Notes: generated by a model not told the origin, from the letters alone. Positions 1-11,033 are shown, counted from the first letter of the stretch. The stretch: 64,000 nt of DNA from Palaemon carinicauda (GCF_036898095.1 NC_090730.1:28886780-28950779); one strand, 5' to 3'. Translations and numbers: made by a program.

Positions 1-696
1 TCTGCATAGCTGACCTCAAACCTCTGCAGGTAAACCATGCTTCCTTGTGTTCCTAGTATTAAGTTAATACTGTCGCGTCCCCCATACCCTGACGAGGTGG
101 TATTGGGAACGTCCTAGCCTAGAATTCCAGCTAAAGGACTTCAGGTCGACTTCCTAGGACAAGTCACACTTCTTCCCTCCACACACAAGCTTATGTAGGC
201 CACACGTTTCTTGTGTAGTAAGAAACTTGCGAGGTGCAGGGACACTTTTTCTCGAGTGCTGCTCACTCGGATTCTGAGTCCCCGGGTAAGCCAAAGCCAG
301 TAAGGCTGGGGACTTTCCACCCTACCTAAGGGTAAGTCACCCTATGTAAATAGCGTGGTTTGTATTTCGGTTACGGAACAAATGACAAATTCGTAGATAA
401 TTTGTATTTTTCCTATCCATACAAACCTTAGCTATTTACACATATTTGCCCGCCAGCCCTGTCCCCCAAGACAAATCCTACCTCTAAGTGAAGTGAGGCA
501 GCTCACCAGTGTGTGGGGGGGAGGGGTAGCTAGCTACCCCTCCCCTACCCCCGTGCTAACTAGCGCGGGGGTAGTTTAACCCTTGTTAAAATCTAATGGC
601 TCGTCATTTCAGCTACGCCGAAAGTAATACCCTATGTAAATAGCTAAGGTTTGTATGGTTGGGAAAAATACAAATTATCTCCGAATTTGTCATTTT
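1..696 (+). mobile_element. 3' end of a DIRS-family A retrotransposon cut by the window edge
   Basis: This stretch is an imperfect inverted copy of 1820-2510, the non-coding tail of the DIRS element that follows on the minus strand. For example, the run AGGTAAACCATGCTTCC near 30 reappears reverse-complemented near 2475. The copy ends at about 696 with GAATTTGTCATTTT, the same terminal sequence that the minus-strand element shows at 1820 when reverse-complemented. It is therefore the tail of a plus-strand element whose coding part lies left of the window. It also contains the internal complementary segment (about 345-440) and a G/C-rich palindromic block (about 510-575). Confidence 0.75.
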
Positions 697-1819
697 CATT
701 AAATTTCTGTATTACGTAAAGTCCATTATTACTGATGAATAGTTTGAAATCTTTTGATGGCTATTTATTGTGAAATTATTACAGAATAACATAGTCACTT
801 CACTGAGTATAAATTTTTTTTACACATTAAATTACAGTGCCTTACCAATTTCTTAAATAATATTCTATAATCACGTCATAATGAATGGAAAAACATTTTG
901 GTTGTTTAGAGTGAAATACAATGGAGCTTAAAGCAAAGTTTCAACAAATTCATTCTGTTATCAGCAGTAAAACAAATGAACATGTCAATGTAGCTTTTTA
1001 TAAAGTAAGTGAGCAAGTATATCCAATGGTGACAAATCTCGTATATATCTTGAGTAGCAGATCCTCGTCCTCGTACCGTTGAGATACTACCACTGGAGAG
1101 TTATTGATCCTTTGACTGGTCAGACTACTACATTGGATCCCTCTCTCTGGTTACGGCTTATTCTTTCTTTGCCTACACATACACCGAACAGTCTGGCCTA
1201 TTCTTACCACTACTCTACTCTGTCCTCATACACCTGGCAACACTTGAGATTACTAAACAATTTTTCTGTGGTCAAGAGATTAAATACTGTAATGTAATTG
1301 TTCAGTGGCTATTTTCCTCTTGGTAAAGGTAGAAGAGACTTTAGCTATAGTAAGCAGCTCTTCTAGTATAAAGACACTCCAAAATCAAACCATTGTTCTC
1401 TAGTTTTGGGTACTGCCATAGCCTCTGTACCATGGTCTTACACCGTTTTGGGTTGGAGTTCTCTTGCATGAGGGTACACTCGGGCACGCTAGTTTATCTT
1501 GTTTCTTTCCTTGTTTCCTTTCCTTAGAGAGTTATTTTTCACTGTTGGAGCCCTTGAGCTTATAGCATCCTGCTTTTCCAATTAGGGTTGTAGTTAGCTA
1601 GTGATAATAATAATGATGATAATGATAATAATAGTAATATACTTGATAAGATATATGTTGCTGCAAAAGCTAACCGATACCCACGTGTCAATGCATTCGT
1701 TTGTTTGATATGATCGTCGATGAAACTCAAACAAAACTGTGGTTTCCATTTTAGACAGCGTGTTTAGCTGATATAAAATTACCTTTATTTAATTTATTTT
1801 AGATTTGTAAGTATACGGC
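697..1819. other. Spacer between two converging DIRS copies
   Basis: This AT-rich DNA separates the two tail-to-tail DIRS copies. It contains no convincing gene: the 72-codon open frame near 1079-1297 lies inside a dispersed repeat. The only identifiable content is that repeat (about 1060-1640); the rest (697-1060, 1640-1819) looks like ordinary intron or intergenic sequence. Confidence 0.5.
1060..1640 (+). repeat. Dispersed repeat with (TAATAA)-like tail, copy 1
   Basis: The part from about 1286 to 1450 (TTGTTCAGTGGCTATTTTCC onward, through TACCATGGTCTTACACC) recurs in the opposite orientation at about 54420-54580. The 3' part ends in an irregular run of ATAATAATGATG near 1605-1640, the kind of simple tail left by LINE/SINE retrotransposition. 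No reading frame of note is present. I infer a non-coding retroposon family; the exact class is not determined. Confidence 0.5.
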
Positions 1820-2059
1820 AAAATGACAAATTCGTAGATAATTTGTATTTTTCTTAACTATTCAAACCTTAGCTATTTAACATGGGTTACTACTTCGGCG
1901 GAGCTGAATGACGAGCCATTAGAGTTTTAACGAGGGTTTACTACCCCACCGCTAGTTAGCGGGGGGTAGGGAGGGATAGCTTGCTACCCCCCCCCCCCAC
2001 ACACACACACCGGTGAATACTTCACTTTGCTTAGAGGTAGGACTTCACGGGGGATAGGG

Positions 2060-2190
2060 CTGGCGGGCAAGTTTGATTAAATAGATAAGGTTTGTATTGT
2101 TAGGAAAAATACAAATTATCCACGAATTTGTCATTTGTTCCGTAACTGAAATACAAACCACGCTATTTAATATGGGTGACTCGCCCCTTA
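2060..2190. repeat. Internal complementary region of DIRS element A
   Basis: The plus-strand text runs TTTGTATTGTTAGGAAAAAT ... CGAATTTGTCATT and then directly TTGTTCCGTAACTGAAAT ... CCACGCTATTTAATATGGG. The first half is the reverse complement of the low-coordinate end of the element (1820-1890). The second half is the reverse complement of the high-coordinate end (9664-9610). The two outer ends are thus represented here joined together, the defining trait of the DIRS internal complementary region. Confidence 0.75.
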
Positions 2191-2652
2191 GGAAGGGTGG
2201 TAAGTCCCTGCCATACTGGCTTTGGCTTTGCCCGGGGACTCCATATTTAAGTGTGTAAGTACTCAGGAAATAAAGAGTCCCTGCACCTCGCTAGCATTCC
2301 TGTGCAACTGCTGCGGCCTACATAAGCTGTGTGAAGGTGAGAAGAGTGACTCGTCCTAGGAAGTTGACCTGGAGTTCTTCATATGGAAATCTAGGCTAGG
2401 ACTCTCCCAATACCGCCTCGTCAGGGTATGGGGATGCGACAGTATTAACCTAATACTAGGAACACAAGGAAGCATGGTTTACCTGCAGTGGTTTGAGGTC
2501 AGCTGTTCAGAAAACCCAGGATGCTGCTTTCTCCAAGGGAGGAGAGGATGAAGAAAAGAATAAGGGCCAGACAAACCTTTTCATTCATGCAGACTAAAAC
2601 CGGGTAACAATGCCCTCAACCTTCTGCTACCTGTCCATTAAGGAGCCTGAGG

Positions 2653-3903
2653 TTAGACCAGCTGTTGTGCAGCCATCACAGGGCCGATAGAGAACGTATC
2701 GAGTCTCCCGTGTGTCACGTCTTGCAGGTAGTGGGCTGTGAAGGTTGTCTGACGCTTCCACACCCCAGCTTGCAGGACCTGCGTCACTGAATAGTTATTT
2801 TTGAAGGCCAGGGACGTAGCTATGCCCCTGACATCATGTGCTCTGGGGCGACGTGAAGGAGGAGGGTCAGGATTCAAGGCTAGGTGTATTACCTTGCGAA
2901 TCCAGGCTGAGATGGTATTCCTGGTGACCCTCCTCTTCGTTTTCCCAGTGCTCACAAACAAGGCTTGCACTTGGGGACGAACTGCAGCTGTTCTTTTAAG
3001 ATACAATCTCAGACTCTTTACTGGGCACAGTAGGAGAAGGTGTGGGTCATCTGTTACAGAACGAAGACTCGAAACCTGGAAAGTGTCGAACCTAGGGTCC
3101 GGCACTCCCGGATTCTGAGTCTTGGCAACAAACTCAGGCTCGAACCTGAACGTTACCTCCCCCCATCCCCTTGAATGGGCAATGTCGTATGAGAGACCAT
3201 GGAGTTCGCTGACTCGTTTGGCCGAGGCCAAAGCTAGCAGGAACACCGTCTTCTAAGTAAGGTGGCGATCTGAAGCCTGGCGTAATGGTTCGTAGGGAGG
3301 TCTCTTCAGGGACCTGAGAACTCGAACCACGTTCCATGGAGGTGGTCTCACTTCCGACTGAGGGCAGGTAAGCTCATAACTCCGTATGAGTAGAGAAAGT
3401 TCCAGCGAGGAAGTAATGTCCACTCCTTTGAGCCTGAAGGCTAGGCTTAACGCTGAGCGATAGCCTTTCACCGCCGAGACTGAAAGGCGCATTTCTTCCC
3501 GCAAATACACGAAGAACTCCGCTATTGCTGGAATAGTGGCATCGAGTGGAAAGATACCCCTTCCACGACACCAACCACAGAAGACTTGCCACTTCGCCTG
3601 GTAGACCCCTGTGGATGACCTGTACAGGTGTCCAGACATCCTATTCGCAACGTGTTGCGAAAATCCTCTCTCAGCAAGGAGGTGCTGGATAGTCTCCAGG
3701 CGTGAAGTCGAAGCGAAGCTACAGGTTTGTGGAAAATGTTGGCGTGTGGTTGTTTGAGTAGCTCGTGACGTGGAGGGAGTTCTCTCGGGGGCTCCGTCAG
3801 GAGTTGCAGGAGGTCTGGAAACCACTGCGTGATGCCATAGCGGAGCTATCAGGGTCATCGATAGATTGACCGATATTCTGGTCTTGTTGAGCACCCTCCT
3901 CAA
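2653..3903 (-). pseudogene. Tyrosine recombinase of DIRS element A, one nonsense codon
   Basis: DIRS elements integrate a circular DNA with a tyrosine recombinase instead of a DDE integrase. The N-terminal, core-binding part (3903-3256) includes LSVSAVKGYRSALS and PPPWNVVRVL. After a single in-frame TAG at 3253-3255 the same frame continues with the catalytic domain. Numbered from the valine/GTG codon at 3246, it has R11 in AKRVSELHG, H137 and R140 in HDVRGIATS, W163 in VWKRQ and the candidate nucleophile Y173 in TAHYLQD, so the catalytic set is complete. The stop before the catalytic domain is the only clear defect. The protein ends about 150 bp before the inverted tail region. Confidence 0.85.
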
Positions 3904-4567
3904 CGGACAGAACGGGGGAAAGGCGTAAACGTTGATGTTGTCTCACCGTTGTTGGAAGGCATCTTGCCAGAAAGCCTAGGGGTCCGGGACTGGGGAGCAG
4001 TACAGTGGGAGCTTGAAGTTCAGCGCTGTAGCAAACATCCACAGTCGGGGAACCCCACAAAGTCAGGACTTTGTTGGCTACTTGAGGATCCAAAGACCAT
4101 TCGGTACTCACTATCTGCGTCGCTCTGCTCAGACTGTCGACGAGCACATTCCTTTTGCCTGGAATGAAGCGAGCTGAAAGTGTGACCGAGTGGACTTCGG
4201 ACCATCTCAGTATCTCTACTGCAAGATGGGATAGCTGTTCCGAGAAGGTACCTCCCTGCTTGTTGATATAAGCCACTACTGTGGTGTTGTCGCTCATCAC
4301 CACCACAGAGTGGCCCGCCAGGACCTGATGGAACTTCTGAAGTGCCAGGGATACGGCCTTCATTTCTAGCAGGTTTATGTGGAGGTACCTCTCTGATTCT
4401 GACCACAGGCCTAAGGTCCTGTGGTTCAGAACGTGGGCCCCCCACCCTATCTTTGATGCGTCCGAAAACAAAATCAAATCCGGGGGAAGGACGAGAAGAT
4501 CCACTCCCTTTCGTAAGTTCTCGTCTGCTAGCCACCACCGAAGGTCCGTCTGTTCCGCAGGACCCAT
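3797..4567 (-). pseudogene. RNase H domain (plus following segment) of DIRS element A
   Basis: This domain would remove the RNA strand after reverse transcription. Open over 256 codons, it has the three acidic positions of RNase HI: D36 in LFSDASKIGWGA, E68 in INLLEMKAV and D93 in VMSDNTTV, followed by YINKQGG, SARFIPGKRN and LVDSLSR, typical of DIRS RNase H. After residue 165, LWGSPTVDV marks the start of the segment that in many DIRS elements continues as a methyltransferase-like domain; here it soon loses resemblance, probably by a frameshift. It lies between RT and the recombinase and overlaps the start of the latter in another frame. Confidence 0.8.
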
Positions 4568-4614
4568 GGGGATCAGAGGGAATCATGTCCTTGATTCCAC
4601 CGAGACTTGAGTCT

Positions 4615-5557
4615 TCATTGGAGGGATCTCATTCTGAGGCGACCATTGGGAACCAGACGGGCCAAGGAAGAGAGGTGGCCGAGGAGACGTAACCACGTTT
4701 GGGCTGGAAGTTCTTCTAGTTTGAGGAAAGACCTTGCGACCTTCCTCAGCCTTGCTATCCTGTCGTCTGATGGGAAGGGTTTGTGGAGATTGGTGTCTAT
4801 GACCATGCCTAGGTATACCAGTTTCTGAGAGGGCTGCAGAGAAAACTTCTCGAGATTTACCATGATCCCCAGATCCTGGCAAAGCTCGAGAACCCTGTCT
4901 CGGTGGCGAAGAAGGGTTGCCTCCGAGTCTGCTAGGATCAGCCAGTCGTCCAGGTAACGGAGGAGACGGATACCGATCCTGTGAGCCCACGATGAAATCA
5001 GGGTGAACACTGGTGAACACCTGAGGAGCTGTGGAGAGACCGAAGCACATCACCTTGAACTGGTAGATCTTGTTGTCTAGGTAAAATCTTAGGTACTTCC
5101 TGGAAGACGGATGGACTGGGATCTGGAAGTACGCGTCCTTCAGGTCCAGTGTACACATGAAGTCTTGCGGTCTCACTGCAAGTCTGACCGTGTATGCCAT
5201 CTCCATACTGAGCGGAGTCTGTTTGATAAACCTGTTCAGGGTCGAGAGGTCGATGATTGGTCTCCAGCCTCCAGACGCCTTCTTTACAAGAAAGAGTCTA
5301 CTGTAGAAGCCTGGGGACCCGTCTGCCACCTCTTGGAGAGCGTCCTTCAATATGGTCTCGACTTCCAGAGGGCTTCCCCCCTTACCGATCCCATGGTAAG
5401 GGAGCTCAATGACACTGGCCTCGCTGTCAGGGGAGGTAGAGAGGATGTGAACGGGACGCGATACCCCTGAGCGATCACGGAAATCGTCCAGGTATCTGCC
5501 CCGAGTTGCTGCCACCTTGTCGCGCAACTTTTTAGGCATCCCCCTACTGGTGGACAT
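4615..5557 (-). pseudogene. Reverse transcriptase of DIRS element A, one frameshift
   Basis: RT copies the element RNA into DNA. The upstream piece (5557 down to about 5010) shows GFYSRLFLVKKASGGWRP (residues 83-100), IIDLSTLN (101-108), the first catalytic aspartate in TLDLKDAYFQIP (D138) and the FGLSTAPQVF motif (172-181). The reading frame then shifts at about 5010, near a short duplicated GTTCACC, and continues in another frame with YLDDWLIL, the YxDD catalytic box (bases 4956-4945), followed by thumb-like sequence to 4615. The motif order and spacing match DIRS/Gypsy-like RT. A single frameshift between motifs B and C inactivates the protein. The RNase H domain follows directly in a third frame. 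Confidence 0.85.
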
Positions 5558-5975
5558 GCAGGGGGACTGCCAATCCTAGCGTTTATGGCCTCGGCCGCTC
5601 CCTCTAGGATTTTTACCTCCCCTGGAGGACTTCCTGCCCTTTCTGTCCTTGACAAGAAAGGGCTTAGACACCTTCGGCTTCACTGCTGTAGTCTTTTTCG
5701 TTTTCTTAGCTGGACGGGGCTGTTGAGTTGCTGGAGGTTTTTAGGGCCTTGATGTCAGGGCCCTATGGAGGAGGGAGTCTTGGTTGGACTTCCTCCACCT
5801 CTCAGCGGCTAGCTCCACGTCCTTAAGCTCGAACAGACTCTTACCGAGCACGGAAGAGTGTCTGAGCCTGCTAACGTCGGAACTGGGGACTTTCTAGTGG
5901 AAACTCTCGGCAACTGCGTCTCGAAGTTTCAGGATCGTATTGGCCCACAAGCTCGAGACTTGGTGGGCCAGAAAC

Positions 5976-7138
5976 TCAATGGTCTGCGTGCCAGAGTAAG
6001 AATGTCTCCAGTGCTTTCCTGGTGCTTTCTTTGGACAGGTCCTCAGACCGCACCAGGATGCCCAGAGACCCCAGCCAGATGTCAAGCCACGAAGTTGCCT
6101 GCATGGCACACTTTGCCACCTTCTCCTGGCTTAGGATTTCAGTGGCAGAATACGAAACCTGCCGGATGGAAAGTCTCTCTAGAGGGACTCCCCCAGTGAG
6201 TTCTTCCACAGAATGGTGAATGGGAAGACTCAAACAAGTCTCCTCTAAGATCTCAAAATACCTCCTCTGGTGGACTCGAGGAGGAGGGAGGAGCTTGTAA
6301 CCGGCGCTGGATCTGTTGGAGGAGGCAAGCTCGAAGAGCTGGCCTTCGACCTTGTCTCTGGCACTCTTCATCCCTTGTGACTAGGGCAAGGCTGCACTGG
6401 CCCTAGAGGGCTTCTGGGTGCCGTAGACTCGGTCCAAGACCGTGTCCTTCCCCTCACGAGGAGGAATCTCTGGGTCCGGAAACCCGTTGAGATTTCTCAT
6501 GAGGGTCAGAAATTGCCAGAACGCATGTTCTGACTTTTGATGCTCTCATCCCGAAGGGCTAGTAGCAAAGTCTCCTGTCCCCAGTGGCTCTTCCTGGGGG
6601 GATACGTGGACATTCTCCGAAGGTCTACTGTAGCTGGTTCCTGTCTTATCCTTGCAGAAAACTTTGGCAAAGTCTTCGAGTCCTTCGGGTCCCTCCTGGG
6701 AGGGATACAGGACTCTAGCAACGATGGATGCAGGTTCTTCTCCAACCTGGTGTGAGGAGATTTCTAAGGGAGAGGCGGAGTTTCCCCCATTGATGCGATG
6801 GGGGAACGGACCGGCTCGTCCGACTCCCCTGGGGATGGGAAATCCTCGTCCGCAGGGGAGGGAGAGAAAGTCTGGAGGGGAGAAGGAGCCTTGCGCAAGG
6901 ATTTCCGAGGAGACAGCTTAGCCCTCGCAGAAGTCACCACGGAGGGAACTCCTCTCTTCCTCTTCAGGGGAGACGAGGTAGCCACTGCTTTGTGACCTAG
7001 TTCAGAGAACACAGGCTTAAAAGCCTGCATGAGAGCTCTGACTATGGTACCAAACCAGGGCTGTTGGCTGACAGTCGCGCTGTCAGACACTTCCTCTGGA
7101 GGGAAGGGTATCGAGCGATCCTTAGGAGGAGTTGACAA
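5976..7138 (-). pseudogene. Downstream part of the Gag-like region, broken into several frames
   Basis: Three open pieces lie here between the Pro-rich ORF1 and the reverse transcriptase: 7138-6764 (124 codons, basic with KRKRG and Ser/Pro motifs), 6745-6506 and 6371-5976 (131 codons, helical and less biased). They are on the same strand but in different frames separated by stops, so the region looks like one gag-type reading frame damaged by indels. The last piece resembles the helical segment that precedes RT in DIRS/PAT-type elements, with residues such as KVAKCAMQATSWLDIW. I recognise no catalytic motif. The stretch 5558-5975 before the RT is also probably coding remnant, including a Lys/Arg-rich part near 5580-5720. 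Confidence 0.45.
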
Positions 7139-8973
7139 ACGAGGGTTCGCCTAAGCTGAAAGAGAGTCCTTAGACCTGTCCGGAAACCTCCCCTCCTCCG
7201 GCGAGCGTGCTGTTCTGCGCTTGCGAGGGGGGGAACGAGAAGAAGATCTGTCCGCCTGAAGCCCCATGAAGTCGCGTGCGTGATCGCGCTGGTAGTCGCA
7301 CGATGAGCCCTGCCTTGTGGATCGCGCGCGGCAGGATCGTGTGATACAGGAACTTCGCGCGAGGGCGAGGGTGCGCGGGTGCTCATAGGTGACGGCGAGG
7401 GCGCGCGGCGCGCAGGAGCTGGAACGTGGGGCGGTGTTGAAGGCAAGATAGGAGCCGGAGCGTGAGCAACCTTCTGCTCGCGTGTGCGCGGGCGCGCAGG
7501 AACCTGCGGATGAGACCGTGCGGGCGAAATTATTGGGCGCGTGTGCGCAGGAGAAATATTCCTAGTGCGTGTGTCAGGAAGCACGGGGCGAAGGCGCGAT
7601 TGCGCAGCCTCGTGAGGGCGCAAAGGTGAGCTTGCGCACTGGCGCGCAGGAGAACGATGCGCAGGTGGTGCAGGAACTTCCCTCTGAGGTGAACGAGGGC
7701 GCGCTTGGCGCACAGGGGATCGTGGGTGCGCATGGCGCGCCATGCTCGTATCAGGATGCGGACGTATGGGCGAGTGCTTCTGTGATGGGCGCGCAACCGG
7801 AATCGGGCGCACTGGTGTGCGCTGCTGCGATGGGTGCGCAACAGGATTCGGGCGCACAGGGGTGCGTAGTTTAGAAGAAGGAGGCAGGGGTACCTGTGAG
7901 CGCCCGTGCGCTAACTTAGGTACCTCCTGTTCTGCGCGCTGGACTGTAAGAGAGCGCTGGCGCATTGGTGAGCGCTTGCGCGGTGTGTCAGGAACTGCGG
8001 GAGTGCGCTTAATTCCAGAAGGGCGCTGAGGCCCTGGAGAGCGCTGACGAAGAGGAGAGCGCTTAGGCGCTGTAGCAGGAACTGCAGGAGGGCACTGGTG
8101 CGCAGGAGAGCGCTGGCGTGCTATAACAGGAACTGCAGGAGGGCGCGGAGGAGATTGTGGGAGCGCAGGGGGACCCTGGCGCGTATGAACAGGAGCAGGA
8201 GCGCGCACGCGCGCAAGGGAGTGCAATGGCACTAGGTCAGGAACAGCTGCAAGACGGCGCACAGGGGGTGCCTGGCGCTCAAGGCACTGAGGTACAGTTT
8301 TGCGCTCAAGTCCCTTGTGCCCCGAAGGGACCGGTGCCTGTACAATGACAGGATCAGCATCCTTGAAGGGTGATGGCAGGACAGCAGGTCTGGAGGGTGA
8401 CAGGTCAGGGGGTCCCGAAGGACGACCTTCCACCGAAGGAGATCGCGAACGATCTTCGGAGAGGTCTAAGGTGGTAGCTGGCAGGATCGGAAAACGATGA
8501 GTCTCCTCAGCAGAGGACTGCGGGGACGACGAGCCGAAAAGGCGCCTCCTAACTCCCTTGTGAGAAGAAGGAAGTCCTCTACGGCGAAGGGGAGGACGAG
8601 CCTTCCGCCTTATATGTCCTCTAGGGGCCGTGGGATCAGCAAGCTGACCTTCGTAAGGCCTCCGCAGAGGAGTCTCTGTAAGTGAACTTCCCCGGGGGGG
8701 AGAATCACCAGCAGGAGAGACCGTGGGACTAAGTTTCGCCCTTGAAAGATGTTCGGAGTGGGAATCAGAGCCTTCAGCTACCTCAGCAACAACAGGAGCA
8801 GTTTGATACGACACACTGGAGGCCTCCGTTATAACAACGTCGACGATAGAGAGAGGATCTACGTCTGCTATCACTGGTGACTGTTTAACAGCTGCTCCCA
8901 GCTTGATCATATCAAACAGGGCTTCCTTGGAGGGCGAACCCTGAAGCCCCAAGGAAGACCAAAGCTGTAACAA
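7042..8973 (-). CDS. Gag-like ORF1 of DIRS element A, Pro/Arg/Ser-rich
   Basis: This is a 643-codon open frame at the 5' side of the element, in the position of the DIRS ORF1 (Gag-like, nucleic-acid binding). The first 100 residues are mixed and acidic. The middle and end (about residues 130-580) are strongly enriched in Pro, Arg, Ser and His, in short degenerate repeats such as RQRSPAHQ and PARPRTRE, coded by GC-rich DNA with many GCGC steps unlike the surrounding AT-rich sequence. No zinc knuckle is visible. The assignment rests on position and composition, not on a conserved domain. The last part may be out of frame, because the same gag region continues in another frame below 7138. The true start could lie upstream (to about 9100). 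Confidence 0.55.
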   Translation of the reverse strand: MLQLWSSLGLQGSPSKEALFDMIKLGAAVKQSPVIADVDPLSIVDVVITEASSVSYQTAPVVAEVAEGSDSHSEHLSRAKLSPTVSPAGDSPPRGSSLTETPLRRPYEGQLADPTAPRGHIRRKARPPLRRRGLPSSHKGVRRRLFGSSSPQSSAEETHRFPILPATTLDLSEDRSRSPSVEGRPSGPPDLSPSRPAVLPSPFKDADPVIVQAPVPSGHKGLERKTVPQCLERQAPPVRRLAAVPDLVPLHSLARVRAPAPVHTRQGPPALPQSPPRPPAVPVIARQRSPAHQCPPAVPATAPKRSPLRQRSPGPQRPSGIKRTPAVPDTPRKRSPMRQRSLTVQRAEQEVPKLAHGRSQVPLPPSSKLRTPVRPNPVAHPSQQRTPVRPIPVARPSQKHSPIRPHPDTSMARHAHPRSPVRQARPRSPQREVPAPPAHRSPARQCASSPLRPHEAAQSRLRPVLPDTRTRNISPAHTRPIISPARSHPQVPARPRTREQKVAHAPAPILPSTPPHVPAPARRAPSPSPMSTRAPSPSREVPVSHDPAARDPQGRAHRATTSAITHATSWGFRRTDLLLVPPLASAEQHARRRRGGFRTGLRTLFQLRRTLVCQLLLRIARYPSLQRKCLTARLSANSPGLVP

Positions 8974-9664
8974 ATCACGATTAGGTACAGGGAAATCAAT
9001 ATCCTCCTCCGAGGGAGGAGGGGCAGCTGCCTCGCTATGGGAGGCAACTACCTCTCCCGCACCCTGGGATCGGTCAACAGAACAACGGTCTACGCTCCCC
9101 TCCGATGTTCTCTCAGAAGAGACCGATTAAGTGGGAGCTTCGGAGGAGGTTTGGGCTACAGAAGAAGAGGCCTTGGGATTTTCTCTCTTCAAAGAAGCCT
9201 TTGGAGGAGAAATATCCCTTTTGGACTTCTTCCGGCACCGGGCAAACCTCTCCCAGTGGGAGGTAGACCACTCCCTACACTCACCGCATGCATTACCCTT
9301 TTCACCCCGTTGGCCCCTACAATGAGGACATAAAGGTCCCACAAGGGCAGTCAGGTAAACCAGGACACGTACGCATGATGATAGAGGCCAACTTCACACA
9401 CTCTGAGAAAGAAAAAGCAAAACAGATTAATGGCAGTCAAAGGGAGGGCGAGAGCAGACACGTCTGTTCTTCACCCGAGCCAAAAGTAAAAGTATTCACT
9501 GATGTGTGTGAGGGGGGGGGTAGCAAGCTACCCCTCCCTACCCCCCCGCTAACTAGCGGTGGGGTAGTAAATCCTTGTTAAAACTCTAATGGCTCGTCAT
9601 TTAGCTCCACCGAAGTAATAATCCATATTAAATAGCGTGGTTTGCATTTCAGTTACGGAACAAA

Positions 9665-10070
9665 GATGATTTTGTTATTCACCAGTTGTCTTATACACTA
9701 GATATGGTCTAAATTCACTGAAATTTGTTCTACTTTTTTACCTTGTCTTATTTAAAGGTCGTCTTATGCGCGTGAATATACTGCACTGTCTATAAGTACA
9801 GTATTATCAGAAAAGTTTTGAAGAATTATACTAAGGGCTGACATTTGAAGAGAAGCCATTACTTGTTGTTTTAAAATTTTGCTGGTGATAATGCCATCAC
9901 AAGCCAAATGTCTAATTATTTGAGAAGCCTTATTCCATTTTTGATTGGCCGTGCCCTGTTGTTACTCGTCCATGCCATGGCGAAGTTTTGATTTGAAGTG
10001 GCTTGCTTGAAATAGAATAATGTGGTCTTATTTTGAATTCAAAGACATTTTTTAACTAAACAAAGAAGTA
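9665..10070. other. Unassigned AT-rich sequence between DIRS element A and a TIR element
   Basis: No gene is seen. A short stretch near 9695-9790 (TTGTCTTATACACTAG, GTCGTCTTATGCGCGTG) resembles the ends of the TIR element that follows, so it may be a fragment of a related copy. Confidence 0.35.
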
Positions 10071-11033
10071 CCGTATTTCCCATATCATAATACGCTACAA
10101 GTGGTAAGACATGCTACTGTATATTTAGGTAAGACATACTACTGTATATTTAGCTAAGCAGTTTTTGAAAAAAAGAAATTGAGGATTTTACAACCTATTG
10201 TAATAGCAATCCCTAGTTGGCGACCCTACAGTTCGATTTTTCGTGTCCTAGTAAATTTTCATATTTAGGGTGTTTTATGAAATGTGTTAGGTTAATCATT
10301 GGTAGTCCCAATTTTATTACATGTTCATAAAAAACTAATAAGACAACTGTAGTTGCCACCACAGTGCATAACATGCCATTTTTAGTTTCAAGTGTTTGTT
10401 TACATAAAAGCAGTGTTGCTAAAGCTCCCTCATCAAATTTCAATAAAGAAGTAAAATTCCCGTAATATTTCCTAAATTCCTCATGTACACATTTTCATAC
10501 AAAGTTGATTATTGATCAAATTAAGAATTTTCTAGAAATTCTATGAGGTGAAATATTTTGCTGCAGTTTGTAAGACTAGGTCGACTCACTTTTCTGATAA
10601 CTTGATGCCACTGCACTCAACTCTCGGTGAGATGTTTTTCAAGGTCGCGTTCAACATTCTTGGTTGTATTATTTTGGAACTGACAACAAAGTCATATTTG
10701 AATTATTGCTTTATCAGAAAATATAAATAAAAAATGAGATTTGATTTATAGTTTTTTAAACAACTAATACATCCTCAAGTCATCTACTACTTGGCATGTT
10801 TACCTTCATTAAACAAATGGTAGTATCATGATAAATTTACCTTTATTACATGAATGATGATTGTAGGGTTATATTTTATGTGTGATGAGTGTGAGTGCTT
10901 ATATGTCATTAAGTTACATTTAAGGGCTGTCAAACTCCCCTGTACAAATTTATCTTAATTATAAGGTGCAGGATTGATTTTTGGGGAAATATTTTTTTGG
11001 AGAAAAGTGCGTCTTAGGACAAGAAAAATACAG
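10071..11033. mobile_element. Probable non-autonomous TIR DNA transposon (TA target)
   Basis: The left end CCGTATTTCCCATATCATAA and the reverse complement of the right end CTGTATTTTTCTTGTCCTAA agree at about two thirds of the first 25 positions, including a shared ACGC/ACGC inner block. Each end is flanked by TA (10069-10070 and 11034-11035), as for Tc1/mariner/pogo insertions. The interior has no transposase-like frame; the longest frames (76 and 60 codons) match nothing I recognise. Confidence 0.45.

Larger units (their letters stand above)
1820..9664 (-). mobile_element. DIRS-like (tyrosine recombinase) retrotransposon, family A, near full length
   Basis: Read on the minus strand, this element has a short 5' terminal repeat (about 9664-9500), a gag-like region, reverse transcriptase, RNase H and a tyrosine recombinase, followed by a non-coding tail. 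The ends are inverted repeats: the palindromic G/C block and the stretch corresponding to CTAATGGCTCGTCATT occur inverted near 1900-2000 and 9515-9620. An internal complementary region lies at about 2060-2190. No integrase, protease or LTR is seen, which separates it from Gypsy elements. The coding part is open over long stretches with a few breaks: one RT frameshift, one recombinase nonsense codon, and stops in the gag region. The copy is therefore fairly young but dead. It is about 7.8 kb, within the usual DIRS size. Confidence 0.85.

Noticed and set aside
2801..3118. 105-codon plus-strand frame with a hydrophobic middle
   Set aside because: It is antisense to the tyrosine recombinase, whose motifs are unmistakable.
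7530..8500. Several overlapping frames of 60-103 codons on both strands opposite the Pro-rich ORF
   Set aside because: GC-rich repetitive DNA leaves several frames open at once; the 643-codon minus frame in the gag position explains the region.
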